Shown here piece by piece: positions 16,086-25,694 of a stretch of 64,000 nt of DNA. Positions within the stretch are counted from its first letter, which is position 1, and each line of letters opens with the position of its first letter. Origin of the DNA: Flammeovirga sp. SJP92. GTDB lineage: Bacteria > Bacteroidota > Bacteroidia > Cytophagales > Flammeovirgaceae. Where the stretch lies: NCBI RefSeq assembly GCF_001583495.1, contig NZ_LQAQ01000061.1, forward strand, positions 372,001-436,000. Direction: 5' to 3'. The notes under the pieces were generated by a model, which searched no databases, was not told where the DNA came from, and saw only the letters and a program-made list of their open reading frames with translations. The translations under genes were made by a program, and so were the position numbers.

Positions 16086-18205
16086 TAAAATATTTTTGAT
16101 TTGTTGACTACTTTCTGAGTTACATTATAGAACTCATTGAAGACATTGAACGAACGGTCGCCTTCTTTGATTTTCTGTTTAGTATAAGATCCGTCTTCAT
16201 TCATTACGAAGCTATTGACATTATCCTTCAAATTGAAGTCTAGGATGTTGATGGCTTCTTTTTTACACAATGGATCTACAATTTCAAACTGTGATTCAAT
16301 TCTTCTGTCAAATGATCTTGTCATTGCATCGGCACTGCCTCCATATACAATTGGCTCTCCATTGTTATGGAAATAGAACAACCTCGTATGCTCTAAGAAA
16401 TCACCTACGATTGATCTCACAGTAATATTTTCACTCAATCCTTCACGCCCTGGACGGATACAGCAAATTCCTCTTACAATTAAGTGAACTTTTACACCTG
16501 CTTGAGATGCGGCATAAAGTGCATCCATCATTTTATCATCCTGGAATGAGTTGACTTTAATAACAATTCCTGACGGCAAACCATCTTTGGCATTTTTAGC
16601 TTCCTGTTCAATTAAATTGATAAAACCTTTACGCATCTGACGAGGTGCTGTAAGGATTTGATTATAGCGTTTCGGTTGAGAGTGACCTGTAATGGCGTTG
16701 AAGAATTCTGATACATCTTCTCCATATGCTTCTTTGGAAGTCAATAAACCAATATCAGTGTACAATTTTGCTGTAGACTCATTGTAATTGCCACTACCCA
16801 AGTGAGCATATCTTGTTACTTGATCACCTTCATTTCTTACCACAAGCATCAGCTTTGTATGAGTTTTCACAGCTGACATACCATAAATTACAAAACACCC
16901 TGCCTCTTGTAATTTCTTTGCTTCCTGTAAGTTGTTTTCCTCATCAAAACGAGCTTTCACCTCAAACAATACCGAAACTTGCTTACCACTTTCTACCGCA
17001 GCCAATAAAGCTTTCGTTACTCTAGAGTCTTTTGCCAGGCGGTAAATTGTCATTTTGATCGCTAATACCTTAGGATCATCTGCTGCTGCCTCCAATAGCT
17101 CCAACATTGTGTCTGGGCTATTGTATGGATGATGAAGAAAAATATCCTGCTTTTTCAAGCGGTCAAAAATATTGTCACTGTCTCCTTTCTTAATGCTCTG
17201 CATTGCTACAGGAGTAGTAAACTGAGGAGACGTAGGTTGTAAATAGGCAAATGCCTTATGACCTACAATCTGCCAATATCTTGTATGATCCAACAATACT
17301 GGAGATTCAAAAATATTGTCTTCATCTATATCAAAACGCTCCATTAAGACTTCTCTTAACATTGGACTTGGGTCTGCTGTGATTTCCATTCTCACAACCC
17401 TACCCGTTTTACGCGTTCTTAATTTTGATTTTAATTCATTTAAAAAGTCCGTATCCAAATCGTCACTTTCATCCAAAGTGAAATCACCGTTTCTTGTTAG
17501 TCTGAATAAATCTACTGACTCTACTTCAACATTTCTGAAAAGACGTGTGATGTGTGCCTCGATAATAGATTCAATAGGTACAAATACCCAATAATCCTCT
17601 CTTTCTATTTGGAAAAACTTAGGAAGGTTTTTAGGTATCTGAACAAATGATATTTTTCTTCTATTTCCTGTTACTTCTCTCTTATCCGTTGTCACTACAC
17701 CAAAAATGGTCAGCAAATTCTGTAAAACAGGAAAAGCATGGTAAGTATCATAAACCATCGGAGTAAGCATAGGGAAAACCATTCTGTTGAAATATTGGTC
17801 TACATGCTCTCTCTCATGATCATTCAGATCCTTTACATCCAAAATCTTGAAGCCATTGTTTTCAAATTCAGGTTGCAGCTCTTCCAACAGTAATTGTGAC
17901 TGTTGCTTTGAGAAACCATGAATATCTTCAAATAGCTTTTGTTTAAATTGATCTTCCCTTAACCCTGAGTAATCCGTTCTCCTTTTTCCGTAATCAATGT
18001 AATTATAAAGCGACCCTACACGAATCATAAAAAATTCATCCAAGTTTGAAGCCGTAATGGCCAAAAACTTCAGTCTTTCGAAAACTGTTCTCGAAGACAT
18101 TTGTGCTTGGTATAAAACTCTATAATTGAACTGAAGCCAGCTTAAATCTCTACTGATGTAATTACTACTGTTGATTAGTGCTGCTATCTTCTCTTGATTT
18201 ATCAT
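16085..18205 (-). CDS. ppk1: Polyphosphate kinase 1
   Basis: Reversibly polymerises ATP gamma-phosphate into inorganic polyphosphate, used in stress and energy storage. 706 aa with the full PPK1 order: an N-terminal domain starting ISRDLSWLQFNYRVL, the head domain with RVGSLYN, then two phospholipase-D-like catalytic domains. These carry KMTIYRLAKDSRVTKALL, VLFEVKARFDEENN and RYAHLGSGNYNESTAKLYTDIGLL, whose His is the expected phospho-acceptor, followed by IVRGICCIRPGREGLSENI and YGGSADAMTRSFDRRIE. It is first in an operon with recX and divergent from the caspase operon across 165 bp. Confidence 0.96.
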   Translation of the reverse strand: MINQEKIAALINSSNYISRDLSWLQFNYRVLYQAQMSSRTVFERLKFLAITASNLDEFFMIRVGSLYNYIDYGKRRTDYSGLREDQFKQKLFEDIHGFSKQQSQLLLEELQPEFENNGFKILDVKDLNDHEREHVDQYFNRMVFPMLTPMVYDTYHAFPVLQNLLTIFGVVTTDKREVTGNRRKISFVQIPKNLPKFFQIEREDYWVFVPIESIIEAHITRLFRNVEVESVDLFRLTRNGDFTLDESDDLDTDFLNELKSKLRTRKTGRVVRMEITADPSPMLREVLMERFDIDEDNIFESPVLLDHTRYWQIVGHKAFAYLQPTSPQFTTPVAMQSIKKGDSDNIFDRLKKQDIFLHHPYNSPDTMLELLEAAADDPKVLAIKMTIYRLAKDSRVTKALLAAVESGKQVSVLFEVKARFDEENNLQEAKKLQEAGCFVIYGMSAVKTHTKLMLVVRNEGDQVTRYAHLGSGNYNESTAKLYTDIGLLTSKEAYGEDVSEFFNAITGHSQPKRYNQILTAPRQMRKGFINLIEQEAKNAKDGLPSGIVIKVNSFQDDKMMDALYAASQAGVKVHLIVRGICCIRPGREGLSENITVRSIVGDFLEHTRLFYFHNNGEPIVYGGSADAMTRSFDRRIESQFEIVDPLCKKEAINILDFNLKDNVNSFVMNEDGSYTKQKIKEGDRSFNVFNEFYNVTQKVVNKSKIF

Positions 18206-18370
18206 AAATTACGGTGTATAGGATTTTTTGGATATATATGTTATTTGTTATTCAAAATTACTATTTATTAATGGCAAAAGCATTACCTGATTGTAAGTTT
18301 ATTGTAAAATTATTTCATTATCTTCATCATTAAATTGAACAACAAAAAAACAAATATTTAATATATTTAA

Positions 18371-19816
18371 ATGAAATCGATACTATCATTATTACTGTTT
18401 ATTCCCATTTTTGCTTTCGCTCAAAATTCCATTATTGTCTTCCCTTACACACAGGAAAGTGAATCATTCTGTGATAATTATAATGTATACAATACAAAAA
18501 TGGCCATTCAAGCCATTGAGGAAATTTATAAATACAATGCGTATAATGTAGTCGATACTAAATCACCTATGCGTAAAGTACAATCTGAAAATGCTTGCCA
18601 TCTTTCCAACTCCAAAATCAAATCTGCACTTTTGGGAGGTTGGCAGAGTACATACATTGAGGTGTCTTACGAATTACACAAAACCTCTCAGGGCAACTAT
18701 TTTGAATTGTACCTTCTTTTCAGAGATGCCGCTTCTTCAGACGTATTGGTGGCTTTTAAGGAAACTTCCAAAAAACGTTATTCTTCCAATATCAAAGATT
18801 TTACGCACAGCTTGTTTGAAGCCAACTTTGAAGAATTTGTCAAGCAGTGTAACTGGGCCAGATCAAGTGGACAAAAAGTAGATTTAACAAGCTTCAGTAT
18901 TCCTTCCATCTCTCCTTCACAAAAAACAATGTTTGCACAACAGGAAAATACCATTGAGGTCAAGGAAGAGAAAAAGGTGAAACCAAAAGCAGTTGACAAC
19001 TTCCCATTGAGTGATGTAGACAAAAATATTCCTTCTTATGGGAAGGTTAATGAAAATGCTATTGCTGTAATCATCGGTAATAGAGACTACAAAAACAACG
19101 ATGTACCTGAAGTAAAATTTGCTAGAAATGATGCAAAAGTGATGAAGTCTTATCTGAAAAATGGACTGGGTTTTAAGGAGGGTAATATCATTTATGTAGA
19201 AGATGCAACACAGGCCGATTTCAATGCAATTTTCGGTATTAAGGGCAATGCTAAAGGAAAGCTTTTCAATTATGTAAAGCCAAATGTATCTGATGTTTAT
19301 ATCTATTATTCAGGCCATGGAGCTCCCAACCCTGAGACCAACAAAGGTTATTTTGTACCTGTAGATACAGATCCTTCCTTGATTCACTTCAATGGATATT
19401 CTTTAGACACTTTTTATGAAAACTTGAGTTTGGTACCTTACAAATCCCTCACTATTGTAGTGGATGCCTGTTTCAGTGGCAGTTCTGAGGGTGGTATGCT
19501 CTTGAAAAACATTTCGCCAGTATTTATCAAATCAGAAAATAAAGTACTCAGAGATGACAACGTAGTCATTCTTACTTCCGCCGCTTCAGAACAAGTTTCT
19601 TCTTGGTATAATGAAAAGTACCATTCACTATTCACGTATTATTATTTGAAAGGATTACAAGGTGCTGCAGATACAAATAAAGACAGAAAAGTGACATTAG
19701 GAGAGATGAAAGCCTATATTGTTGATAATGTGCCTTACATGGCAAGACGATTAAACAATAGAGAACAAACGCCTGAAATGACCGGGGATGAGGATATTAT
19801 TTTAATTCAGAGATAA
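18371..19816 (+). CDS. Secreted caspase-like (peptidase C14) protein
   Basis: 481 aa with a signal peptide (MKSILSLLLFIPIFAFAQ). Residues 20-200 are an unrecognised N-terminal domain with a KEEKKVKPK linker. A caspase/metacaspase-like fold begins near residue 225: NAIAVIIGNRDYKN, VKFARNDAKVMKSYL, and the catalytic dyad of YYSGHG (H316) and VVDACFSGSS (C367), followed by VVILTSAASEQVSSWYNEKYHSLFTYYYLKGL. Both catalytic residues are intact, so activity is expected. It is predicted to act in the periplasm or outside the cell, unlike cytoplasmic defence caspases. Its stop codon overlaps the start of the MutS-like gene (TAATG). Confidence 0.9.
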   Translation: MKSILSLLLFIPIFAFAQNSIIVFPYTQESESFCDNYNVYNTKMAIQAIEEIYKYNAYNVVDTKSPMRKVQSENACHLSNSKIKSALLGGWQSTYIEVSYELHKTSQGNYFELYLLFRDAASSDVLVAFKETSKKRYSSNIKDFTHSLFEANFEEFVKQCNWARSSGQKVDLTSFSIPSISPSQKTMFAQQENTIEVKEEKKVKPKAVDNFPLSDVDKNIPSYGKVNENAIAVIIGNRDYKNNDVPEVKFARNDAKVMKSYLKNGLGFKEGNIIYVEDATQADFNAIFGIKGNAKGKLFNYVKPNVSDVYIYYSGHGAPNPETNKGYFVPVDTDPSLIHFNGYSLDTFYENLSLVPYKSLTIVVDACFSGSSEGGMLLKNISPVFIKSENKVLRDDNVVILTSAASEQVSSWYNEKYHSLFTYYYLKGLQGAADTNKDRKVTLGEMKAYIVDNVPYMARRLNNREQTPEMTGDEDIILIQR

Positions 19817-21438
19817 TGGATTCATTACTATTTATCACCTTTTTCTTTGCTTCTATTTTTCTTATTTTTCAGTATTATCAACTTCGTAAAGAAAAAAGAA
19901 AGAAATACAACACACTGATAAAAAACTGGGGAACAAGTGATAAAGACCGGTATATTAACTTTGATAGAACGGAAAGGTATTTTTTAAAAACAGGGCATCA
20001 TTTAACCTCTTATCAGTCAATATCTCAAAATACAATTGTTGATCTTGACCTTCATGAAGTGTTTAGGTTTATCAATAGGACCCTATCGAGTATAGGAGAA
20101 CAGTTTTTATATTATAAATTTCTAACCATTCAGTACCCTCACAAAAAATCTAACTTTTCTAATCTTGTTCAATTCTTTCAACATAAAGAAAAGGAACGGC
20201 TCCAAATTCAATCAATCCTACAACAGTTGGCAACACCTAGAGGGTATTATGTAGAAAAGCTTATTCATGACCCACATATCAAGGCTCCACCTTATTATTG
20301 GTTTTGCTTTTTGAGTAGCATTATTACATTTATTTCAATAGTCCTATCAATATGGCATTCACCATTATTATTGCTAGTGATTCCTTTATTTATTATCAAT
20401 ATGGCAATGCACTATGTTAATAAGAAAAATGTTGATCATTACAGTGAAGGACTCTCCGTTTTATTCAAAATGCTTAAAGTGAAATCAAAGCTAAAGCCTT
20501 ATTTTGAAAATGAAATAAACAATGTCTCTACGAAAGAGCTCAAGAAACTAAAAATTTACTCCTACTTCATCCAATTCACTTCTGACAATGACCAAGATCC
20601 AATTGCCCAATTGTTGATTTGGAATATTGAACTCTTAAAAATTCTGTTCAATGTAGAAGTGATTGCATTTTATAGTTGTATACAAAAACTGGAGAAACAT
20701 AAGAATACTATAGATGAACTCTTTCAATATATAGGTCAAATTGATGCTGCTCAATCTATTGCTAATGTACTATCTGGTGAATTAATTACATGTCAGTCTC
20801 ATTTTTCAAAACACTTTCATGTTGAAGAAATAGTACACCCCTTATTAAAAGATTGTACCCCCAATTCATTTTCACTCAATAAAAAAGGAATGTTACTGAC
20901 AGGATCTAACATGTCTGGAAAAACAACATTCATAAGAACGGTTTCTATCAATGCGCTACTCGCTCAAACATTTGATTTCTGTTTTGGCAAACATTACAAT
21001 GCTCCTTACTTTAAGATTTATTCGAGCATTAGAATCAATGATAGTTTAAAAGAAAACACCTCTTACTATTTACAAGAGGTAAAATCTATCAAAAAAATCG
21101 TTGAGGCTTCCCAAGAATCTACTCCAAGCTTATTTGTAATGGATGAACTTTTCAAAGGAACAAATACAATAGAACGTATCAAAAGTGCCAATGCGATATT
21201 ATCTTACTTATCCAAAGGTAATCATTATACATTCGTGGCAACGCATGATCTGGAATTGACAGAATTACAATCAGACCGATATGAACTTTGGCATTTTTCC
21301 GAAATCGTAAAAGATGAAAAAATTTACTTTGACCACAAATTAAAGAAAGGAAAACTGAGTAGATTCAATGCTATTGAAATTCTTAAACTCAATGACTATC
21401 CTGAAGAAATCATTAATACCTGTCTTGATGAATTATAA
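19816..21438 (+). CDS. Membrane-anchored MutS-like ATPase
   Basis: 540 aa. Begins with a membrane helix (SLLFITFFFASIFLIFQYY). A MutS core/lever-like region follows with TIVDLDLHEVFRFINRTLSSIGEQFLYYKF. Two hydrophobic segments (about 155-200, WFCFLSSIITFISIVLSIW and LLLLVIPLFIINMAM) interrupt it. The C-terminal MutS ATPase domain has Walker A GSNMSGKTT (363-371), SLKENTSYYLQEVKSI, Walker B LFVMDELFKGTN and an ATHD switch. Mismatch- and clamp-domain sequences are not apparent, so classical mismatch repair is unlikely. Coupled by TAATG to the genes on both sides. Role unknown. Confidence 0.85.
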   Translation: MDSLLFITFFFASIFLIFQYYQLRKEKRKKYNTLIKNWGTSDKDRYINFDRTERYFLKTGHHLTSYQSISQNTIVDLDLHEVFRFINRTLSSIGEQFLYYKFLTIQYPHKKSNFSNLVQFFQHKEKERLQIQSILQQLATPRGYYVEKLIHDPHIKAPPYYWFCFLSSIITFISIVLSIWHSPLLLLVIPLFIINMAMHYVNKKNVDHYSEGLSVLFKMLKVKSKLKPYFENEINNVSTKELKKLKIYSYFIQFTSDNDQDPIAQLLIWNIELLKILFNVEVIAFYSCIQKLEKHKNTIDELFQYIGQIDAAQSIANVLSGELITCQSHFSKHFHVEEIVHPLLKDCTPNSFSLNKKGMLLTGSNMSGKTTFIRTVSINALLAQTFDFCFGKHYNAPYFKIYSSIRINDSLKENTSYYLQEVKSIKKIVEASQESTPSLFVMDELFKGTNTIERIKSANAILSYLSKGNHYTFVATHDLELTELQSDRYELWHFSEIVKDEKIYFDHKLKKGKLSRFNAIEILKLNDYPEEIINTCLDEL

Positions 21439-22037
21439 TGAAAAATAAGAAACTCATCTATCTTACTGATTCAATCATTCTTTTATTCGGTGCTTTTATT
21501 GCCTATAAAAGTGGACGTTTTGAACTGATTTCTTGGAGCTTTCCATTGCTCATCGTCACTCATATCTTATTTGATATAGACACCTTTATCGGTTCGAAAA
21601 TCTTTCAGAGTGAATATCATGGAAAAATATACCCTTACCATTCTTTCTATTTTGGAATAACTGAAAAACTAGGTGTATGGTGGTTTATATTTTTAATACT
21701 CAAGTCCCATCAAGATGTTTATTTAAGATACACGCTAATTTTTACTTTCTTTTTAGGTCTAATTTACCTATTACTTAAAAACAAAAAGCAGTTTTTCAAT
21801 GCTGAAATCACTGTTGACCATTTAATTTTTCGAGACTCTTTGAGTTCAACAATAATCATCAACAAAAGAGATATCAAAAGCATTACTTTAGTGAATGAGG
21901 ATAAGTTCGAAATCATTGAAGAGGACAAAAGAAAAAAACACTATATCTACCTTAAAAGAGTCCATAAAAATTATAGAGATGACTTTACAGCTGAAATCAA
22001 TCAACTTAAGGATAACATTAAAACGCCTCAAAATTAA
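21438..22037 (+). CDS. Membrane protein of unknown function, last gene of the caspase operon
   Basis: 199 aa. About four membrane helices in the first 115 residues (SIILLFGAFIAYK, SFPLLIVTHILFDI, LGVWWFIFLILK, YTLIFTFFLGLIYLLL). A cytoplasmic C-terminal domain of about 80 residues is beta-rich (AEITVDHLIFRDSLSSTIIINKRDIKSITLV) and resembles the small PH-like domains found at the ends of bacterial membrane proteins; this is a weak resemblance. Its ATG overlaps the stop of the MutS-like gene (TAATG at 21436-21440), so it belongs to the same translational unit. Confidence 0.75.
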   Translation: MKNKKLIYLTDSIILLFGAFIAYKSGRFELISWSFPLLIVTHILFDIDTFIGSKIFQSEYHGKIYPYHSFYFGITEKLGVWWFIFLILKSHQDVYLRYTLIFTFFLGLIYLLLKNKKQFFNAEITVDHLIFRDSLSSTIIINKRDIKSITLVNEDKFEIIEEDKRKKHYIYLKRVHKNYRDDFTAEINQLKDNIKTPQN

Positions 22038-22095
22038 TTTGATAATGAATATTTAATACCTTCTTTTTCATACTCTAAATTTTGTAAATTCAAGC

Positions 22096-23064
22096 ATGCA
22101 TAAGTTAGAAGGAGATGATATAACACCACATGCTGTATATAAATACATCAGTGATCTTTATGGCGGAAATTGGAATGGAGAATCAATGGTCATTGAAAAT
22201 GAGAAGATCAATTGTAAAGCTACTCATTTCAATTATCCTAATGATATTATAGTGGGTTTGATGAAACTGAAATGTACAGAAAGACTTACCTATGAAAGCA
22301 TTGGTACTCATAAAGAAAATTACATCACTATACGCATTGGATATCAAGGTGTCTTTGATAAGAAAAATAATATGAAAGCAGCCGTTCGTAAAGGGATATT
22401 CATTTACGATGTCAACTTTCTTTATGAAAATCAACTCCACCCTGATATTTGGTATGAATGGTTTGCGGTAAAGTGTCCAATAGACTTTTTGAAAACTTGG
22501 TTTATTGAAGAATCTGACTTTGAAGGTTTTAAAAATAGAGTAATCAAAAGTTATATCTACTATCCTTTGATCCCAGAAATTGAAACGGTGATCCGAGAAT
22601 TATCCTTTTTCAATGAAGAAGAAAAGTTCAAAAAAACCATTTTCCTTTCGAAACTGTTTGAAATTCTTGGGAGATTATTCACTGTCTTGAAAGAACAGGA
22701 ACAAGAAATTAAAAGTGACCCCAAACTTCACCCTGAGGATTATAAAACGATGCTTGATGTAAGAGAATACATTTTAGAGGATTTTAGTCGAAAACCTAAA
22801 TTAGAAGAAATTGCTAAACATTTTCATTTGAGTGTTTCTAAACTAAGAAGGGATTTTACGACTGTTTATTCCACCACTGTGATGAAATTTTTTGATCAAC
22901 ATAGATTATTAGAAGCTTATCAACAGATTAAATATTCAAATAAAAGTATTACTGAAATTAGTATTGACTTAGGTTTCGTATCAGTAGCCCATTTTGGAAC
23001 AACTTTTAAAAAAGAATATAAAATCACCCCTAATCAGTTAAGAAATAATGACTCTACTCCTTGA
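22096..23064 (+). CDS. AraC-family transcriptional regulator
   Basis: 322 aa. The C-terminal 100 residues form the double helix-turn-helix of AraC/XylS proteins: PKLEEIAKHFHLSVSKLRRDF, then YQQIKYSNKSITEISIDLGF and FGTTFKKEYKITPNQL. The N-terminal ~220 residues (sensor or dimerisation part) match no ligand-binding domain I recognise. It lies 58 bp after the caspase operon. A near-consensus element TAAATTTTG ends about 12 bp before the ATG, so it may have its own, nearly leaderless transcript. It converges on the arylsulfatase gene; a regulatory link between the two is possible but unproven. Confidence 0.88.
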   Translation: MHKLEGDDITPHAVYKYISDLYGGNWNGESMVIENEKINCKATHFNYPNDIIVGLMKLKCTERLTYESIGTHKENYITIRIGYQGVFDKKNNMKAAVRKGIFIYDVNFLYENQLHPDIWYEWFAVKCPIDFLKTWFIEESDFEGFKNRVIKSYIYYPLIPEIETVIRELSFFNEEEKFKKTIFLSKLFEILGRLFTVLKEQEQEIKSDPKLHPEDYKTMLDVREYILEDFSRKPKLEEIAKHFHLSVSKLRRDFTTVYSTTVMKFFDQHRLLEAYQQIKYSNKSITEISIDLGFVSVAHFGTTFKKEYKITPNQLRNNDSTP

Positions 23065-23079
23065 GAGTAGAGTCATTAT
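23045..23079. terminator. Perfect 15-bp hairpin spanning the AraC gene stop codon
   Basis: Arms 23045-23059 and 23065-23079 are perfectly complementary around the 5-nt loop CTTGA, whose last three bases are the stop codon of the AraC gene. It ends 7 bp before the arylsulfatase stop codon on the other strand. Neither strand has a T-tract, so it is best read as a bidirectional terminator or mRNA 3'-end stabiliser. Confidence 0.65.
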
Positions 23080-23086
23080 GGCTACC

Positions 23087-25414
23087 TTATTTCAGAGTAA
23101 ACTCTACAAGCTGAATGTCGCCAGTATAAGTAAAATCTCCATGATATAAAGGTGATGGGCTTGAACCTGTATTTTTACCCACATCAAAAGTTGCTGTAGC
23201 ACTATAAATGACAGGTACAGTATTTGGTATTTCGCCTGAAGCTAAAACCTTTTTCTTCGACTCTAAAGTCACTTTTGCTGCTCCTCCTTTCACTCCTGAA
23301 ATTTGGTCATAGATCACTTTTATTTCCAACTCTCCCTCTTGTAATTCTTCAGAAATAATATGTGTATGTTTTTTTCCAAAGAAATTATAAGTGTAGTGTA
23401 ATCGGTTGTCTTTGATATAAAGTGAATACCCTGCCTCAACACCACCGTCAGTTACTAAAACACCTTCGTCAGATTTTTTGTGCGTTATTTTTAAATCTAT
23501 ATCGTGGCTTCTACTTGGTGTTGATGGAGAGGCACTATATGTCACCCTTTCAATAGGGCCATAATAAGTAAACTTTGTTCTTGAATTATTTAATGAAGGA
23601 CGATCAGGAACAACAACTCTTTCAATAAATCGATCATCCATAGGATAAACTCCTTTACTCTCTGCTTCGTCTTCAAAAAGTGCTACTAATTCCTTCACTT
23701 TTTCTGGATATTGATCCGCTAAGTCATGGGCTTGTGAAAAATCTTCTTCAATATTATACAACTCCCACTTCGTATCATCAAACCCTTTTGAACCTGATAG
23801 TACCCAAGGAACTCCATGGAAACCAGAGGCTACCCAACCCTCATGGTAAATGGCTCTTGAACCTTCAATCTCAAAATATTGAGTTGTTCTTTGTCCTTTC
23901 GCTTCTTCATCTTCAAAAGTGTAAGCCATACTAATTCCTGACATTTCAGTCTGCTCAAAACCATTTACTGTTTTAGGTTGCTCAATTCCTGTGATCTCAA
24001 GAATAGTTGGCGTGATGTCTGCAACATGGTGGAACTGCGTTCTCTTTTCACCTTTGTTTTGAATACCTTCAGGCCATGAAATCACCAAACCATTTCTTGT
24101 GCCACCAAAGTGAGAAGGCACACGCTTCATCCATTTGAAAGGCGATGAACCAGCCCATGCCCATGACACTGCATAATGAGGTTCGGTTTCTACAGTTCCC
24201 CACTCATCAATACCTTTTAATTGATCTTGGAAAGAATCTCCTCCTAAACCGTTATAAGTATAAAAAGTATTACTTGTTCCTGTCATACTTCCCTCTGCTG
24301 AAGGTCCATTGTCACCCACAATATAAATCACTACTGTGTTTTCTCCTCCTGGTAAACGCTTTGCTGCCTTTAAAACTTCACCTACATAATGGTCTGTATG
24401 ATCTAAGAAACCTGCATAAACTTCCATTTGACGAGCCAATACTTTTTTCTCATCTTCAGAATACGAATCCCAAGCTTCTAACACTTCAGGTCGCTCTGTC
24501 AGTTCTGTATTCGTTGGGATTATCCCCATTTCCTTTTGACGGTTGAAGGTTTCTTCTCGCATGGCATCCCAACCATTATCAAACTTACCCTTGTACTTTG
24601 CAATATATTCATCAGGTGCTTGTAATGGAGCATGTGCTGCACCTGTAGAGAAGTATAAGAAGAATGGTTGATCAGGGTTCGTTGACTTTTGTGTCTTCAT
24701 CCAACGGATTGCATCATCTGCTAAGTCTTCTGTCAAATGATATCCTTCTTCTGGCGAATAAGGTTGATCTACAGGAGTTGTATTTCTGTATAAATCCGGT
24801 TCCCATTGACTTGTTTCTCCACCATTAAAACCATAGAAATAATCAAAACCTAAACCTGTCGGCCAACGGTCAAAAGGTCCATTAGGTGTCACTTCCCAAG
24901 TAGGAGTATTGTGCCACTTACCAAAAACGGAGGTGCTGTAACCGTTACCTTGTAAAATTTGAGCGATAGAAGCTGCGTCATCAGGCCAGATACTATTGTA
25001 GCCTGGGAAACCAGTGGATAATTCTGAAATCACCCCGAAACCTGCTTCATGGTGGTTTTTACCTGTCAATAAAGCGGCGCGAGTTGGGCTACACATACCA
25101 GTAGTATGGAATCTTGTATAGGTTAATCCCTCATCAGCAAGTTTATCCAAATTGTCCATTTCTACTGGACCACCAAAAGTTGAACTCTGACCGAATCCAA
25201 CATCATCCAGCATTACTACGATCACGTTTGGCGATCCTGCCTTTGGTTTTACAGGCTGAGGATAATCGGATTCTGACTCTGCATAAGTTCTTCCGATTTT
25301 ACCTTTAAATTCTTGAATGGGTTGGGGTATTTGTTCTTGTGCAAAAACATTTACCGATAAAAGTGTGAACATACTCAAGAGTCCACAAATCATTTTTGAA
25401 GTAATTTTTTTCAT
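23087..25414 (-). CDS. Arylsulfatase, formylglycine-type (S1 family), exported
   Basis: Hydrolyses sulfate esters, probably of algal or host polysaccharides or aryl sulfates. 775 aa with a signal peptide ending VNVFAQ. The N-terminal metal-binding MLDDVGFG (D70, D71) and the CSPTRAALLTG signature (C108, converted to formylglycine by a separate maturation enzyme) are intact. GKWHNT, FFLYFSTGAAHAPLQAP and IVGDNGPSAEGSM supply further active-site residues. Length and the PNVIVVMLDDVGFGQSSTFGG start resemble the long Pseudomonas AtsA-like sulfatases. The C-terminal ~200 residues form a beta-sandwich. No sulfatase-maturase gene or polysaccharide-utilisation genes lie next to it. Confidence 0.94.
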   Translation of the reverse strand: MKKITSKMICGLLSMFTLLSVNVFAQEQIPQPIQEFKGKIGRTYAESESDYPQPVKPKAGSPNVIVVMLDDVGFGQSSTFGGPVEMDNLDKLADEGLTYTRFHTTGMCSPTRAALLTGKNHHEAGFGVISELSTGFPGYNSIWPDDAASIAQILQGNGYSTSVFGKWHNTPTWEVTPNGPFDRWPTGLGFDYFYGFNGGETSQWEPDLYRNTTPVDQPYSPEEGYHLTEDLADDAIRWMKTQKSTNPDQPFFLYFSTGAAHAPLQAPDEYIAKYKGKFDNGWDAMREETFNRQKEMGIIPTNTELTERPEVLEAWDSYSEDEKKVLARQMEVYAGFLDHTDHYVGEVLKAAKRLPGGENTVVIYIVGDNGPSAEGSMTGTSNTFYTYNGLGGDSFQDQLKGIDEWGTVETEPHYAVSWAWAGSSPFKWMKRVPSHFGGTRNGLVISWPEGIQNKGEKRTQFHHVADITPTILEITGIEQPKTVNGFEQTEMSGISMAYTFEDEEAKGQRTTQYFEIEGSRAIYHEGWVASGFHGVPWVLSGSKGFDDTKWELYNIEEDFSQAHDLADQYPEKVKELVALFEDEAESKGVYPMDDRFIERVVVPDRPSLNNSRTKFTYYGPIERVTYSASPSTPSRSHDIDLKITHKKSDEGVLVTDGGVEAGYSLYIKDNRLHYTYNFFGKKHTHIISEELQEGELEIKVIYDQISGVKGGAAKVTLESKKKVLASGEIPNTVPVIYSATATFDVGKNTGSSPSPLYHGDFTYTGDIQLVEFTLK

Positions 25415-25694
25415 ATCTGATTCTCGTTTTTCGTCTAATACAAAGGAATCAAATTGACTTTTCTTGGGCCTTCAAAAAATGATCAACCAACATCAAATTA
25501 TGCTCAAATTGTCTACAATAACAATCATATATATTAATGATTAATACTAAACAAACTACATTTCCACCTATAAAAGGAGTAAAAGCAAGTCATTTTGAGC
25601 TAATAAGTAAAACATTTGACCTAATATACAATGTTGTCAATTAAACATTTGCGTATACTTATGTAAAGATTACAAGCATTAAATTAAAAACATC

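Noticed and set aside
18371-19816. Caspase gene as a classical abortive-infection effector
   Set aside because: It has a signal peptide and no sensor or nucleotide-binding partner like those of known defence systems, so it is not called defence.
23087-25414. Arylsulfatase as part of a polysaccharide utilisation locus
   Set aside because: No SusC/SusD pair, glycoside hydrolase or maturase gene is nearby.
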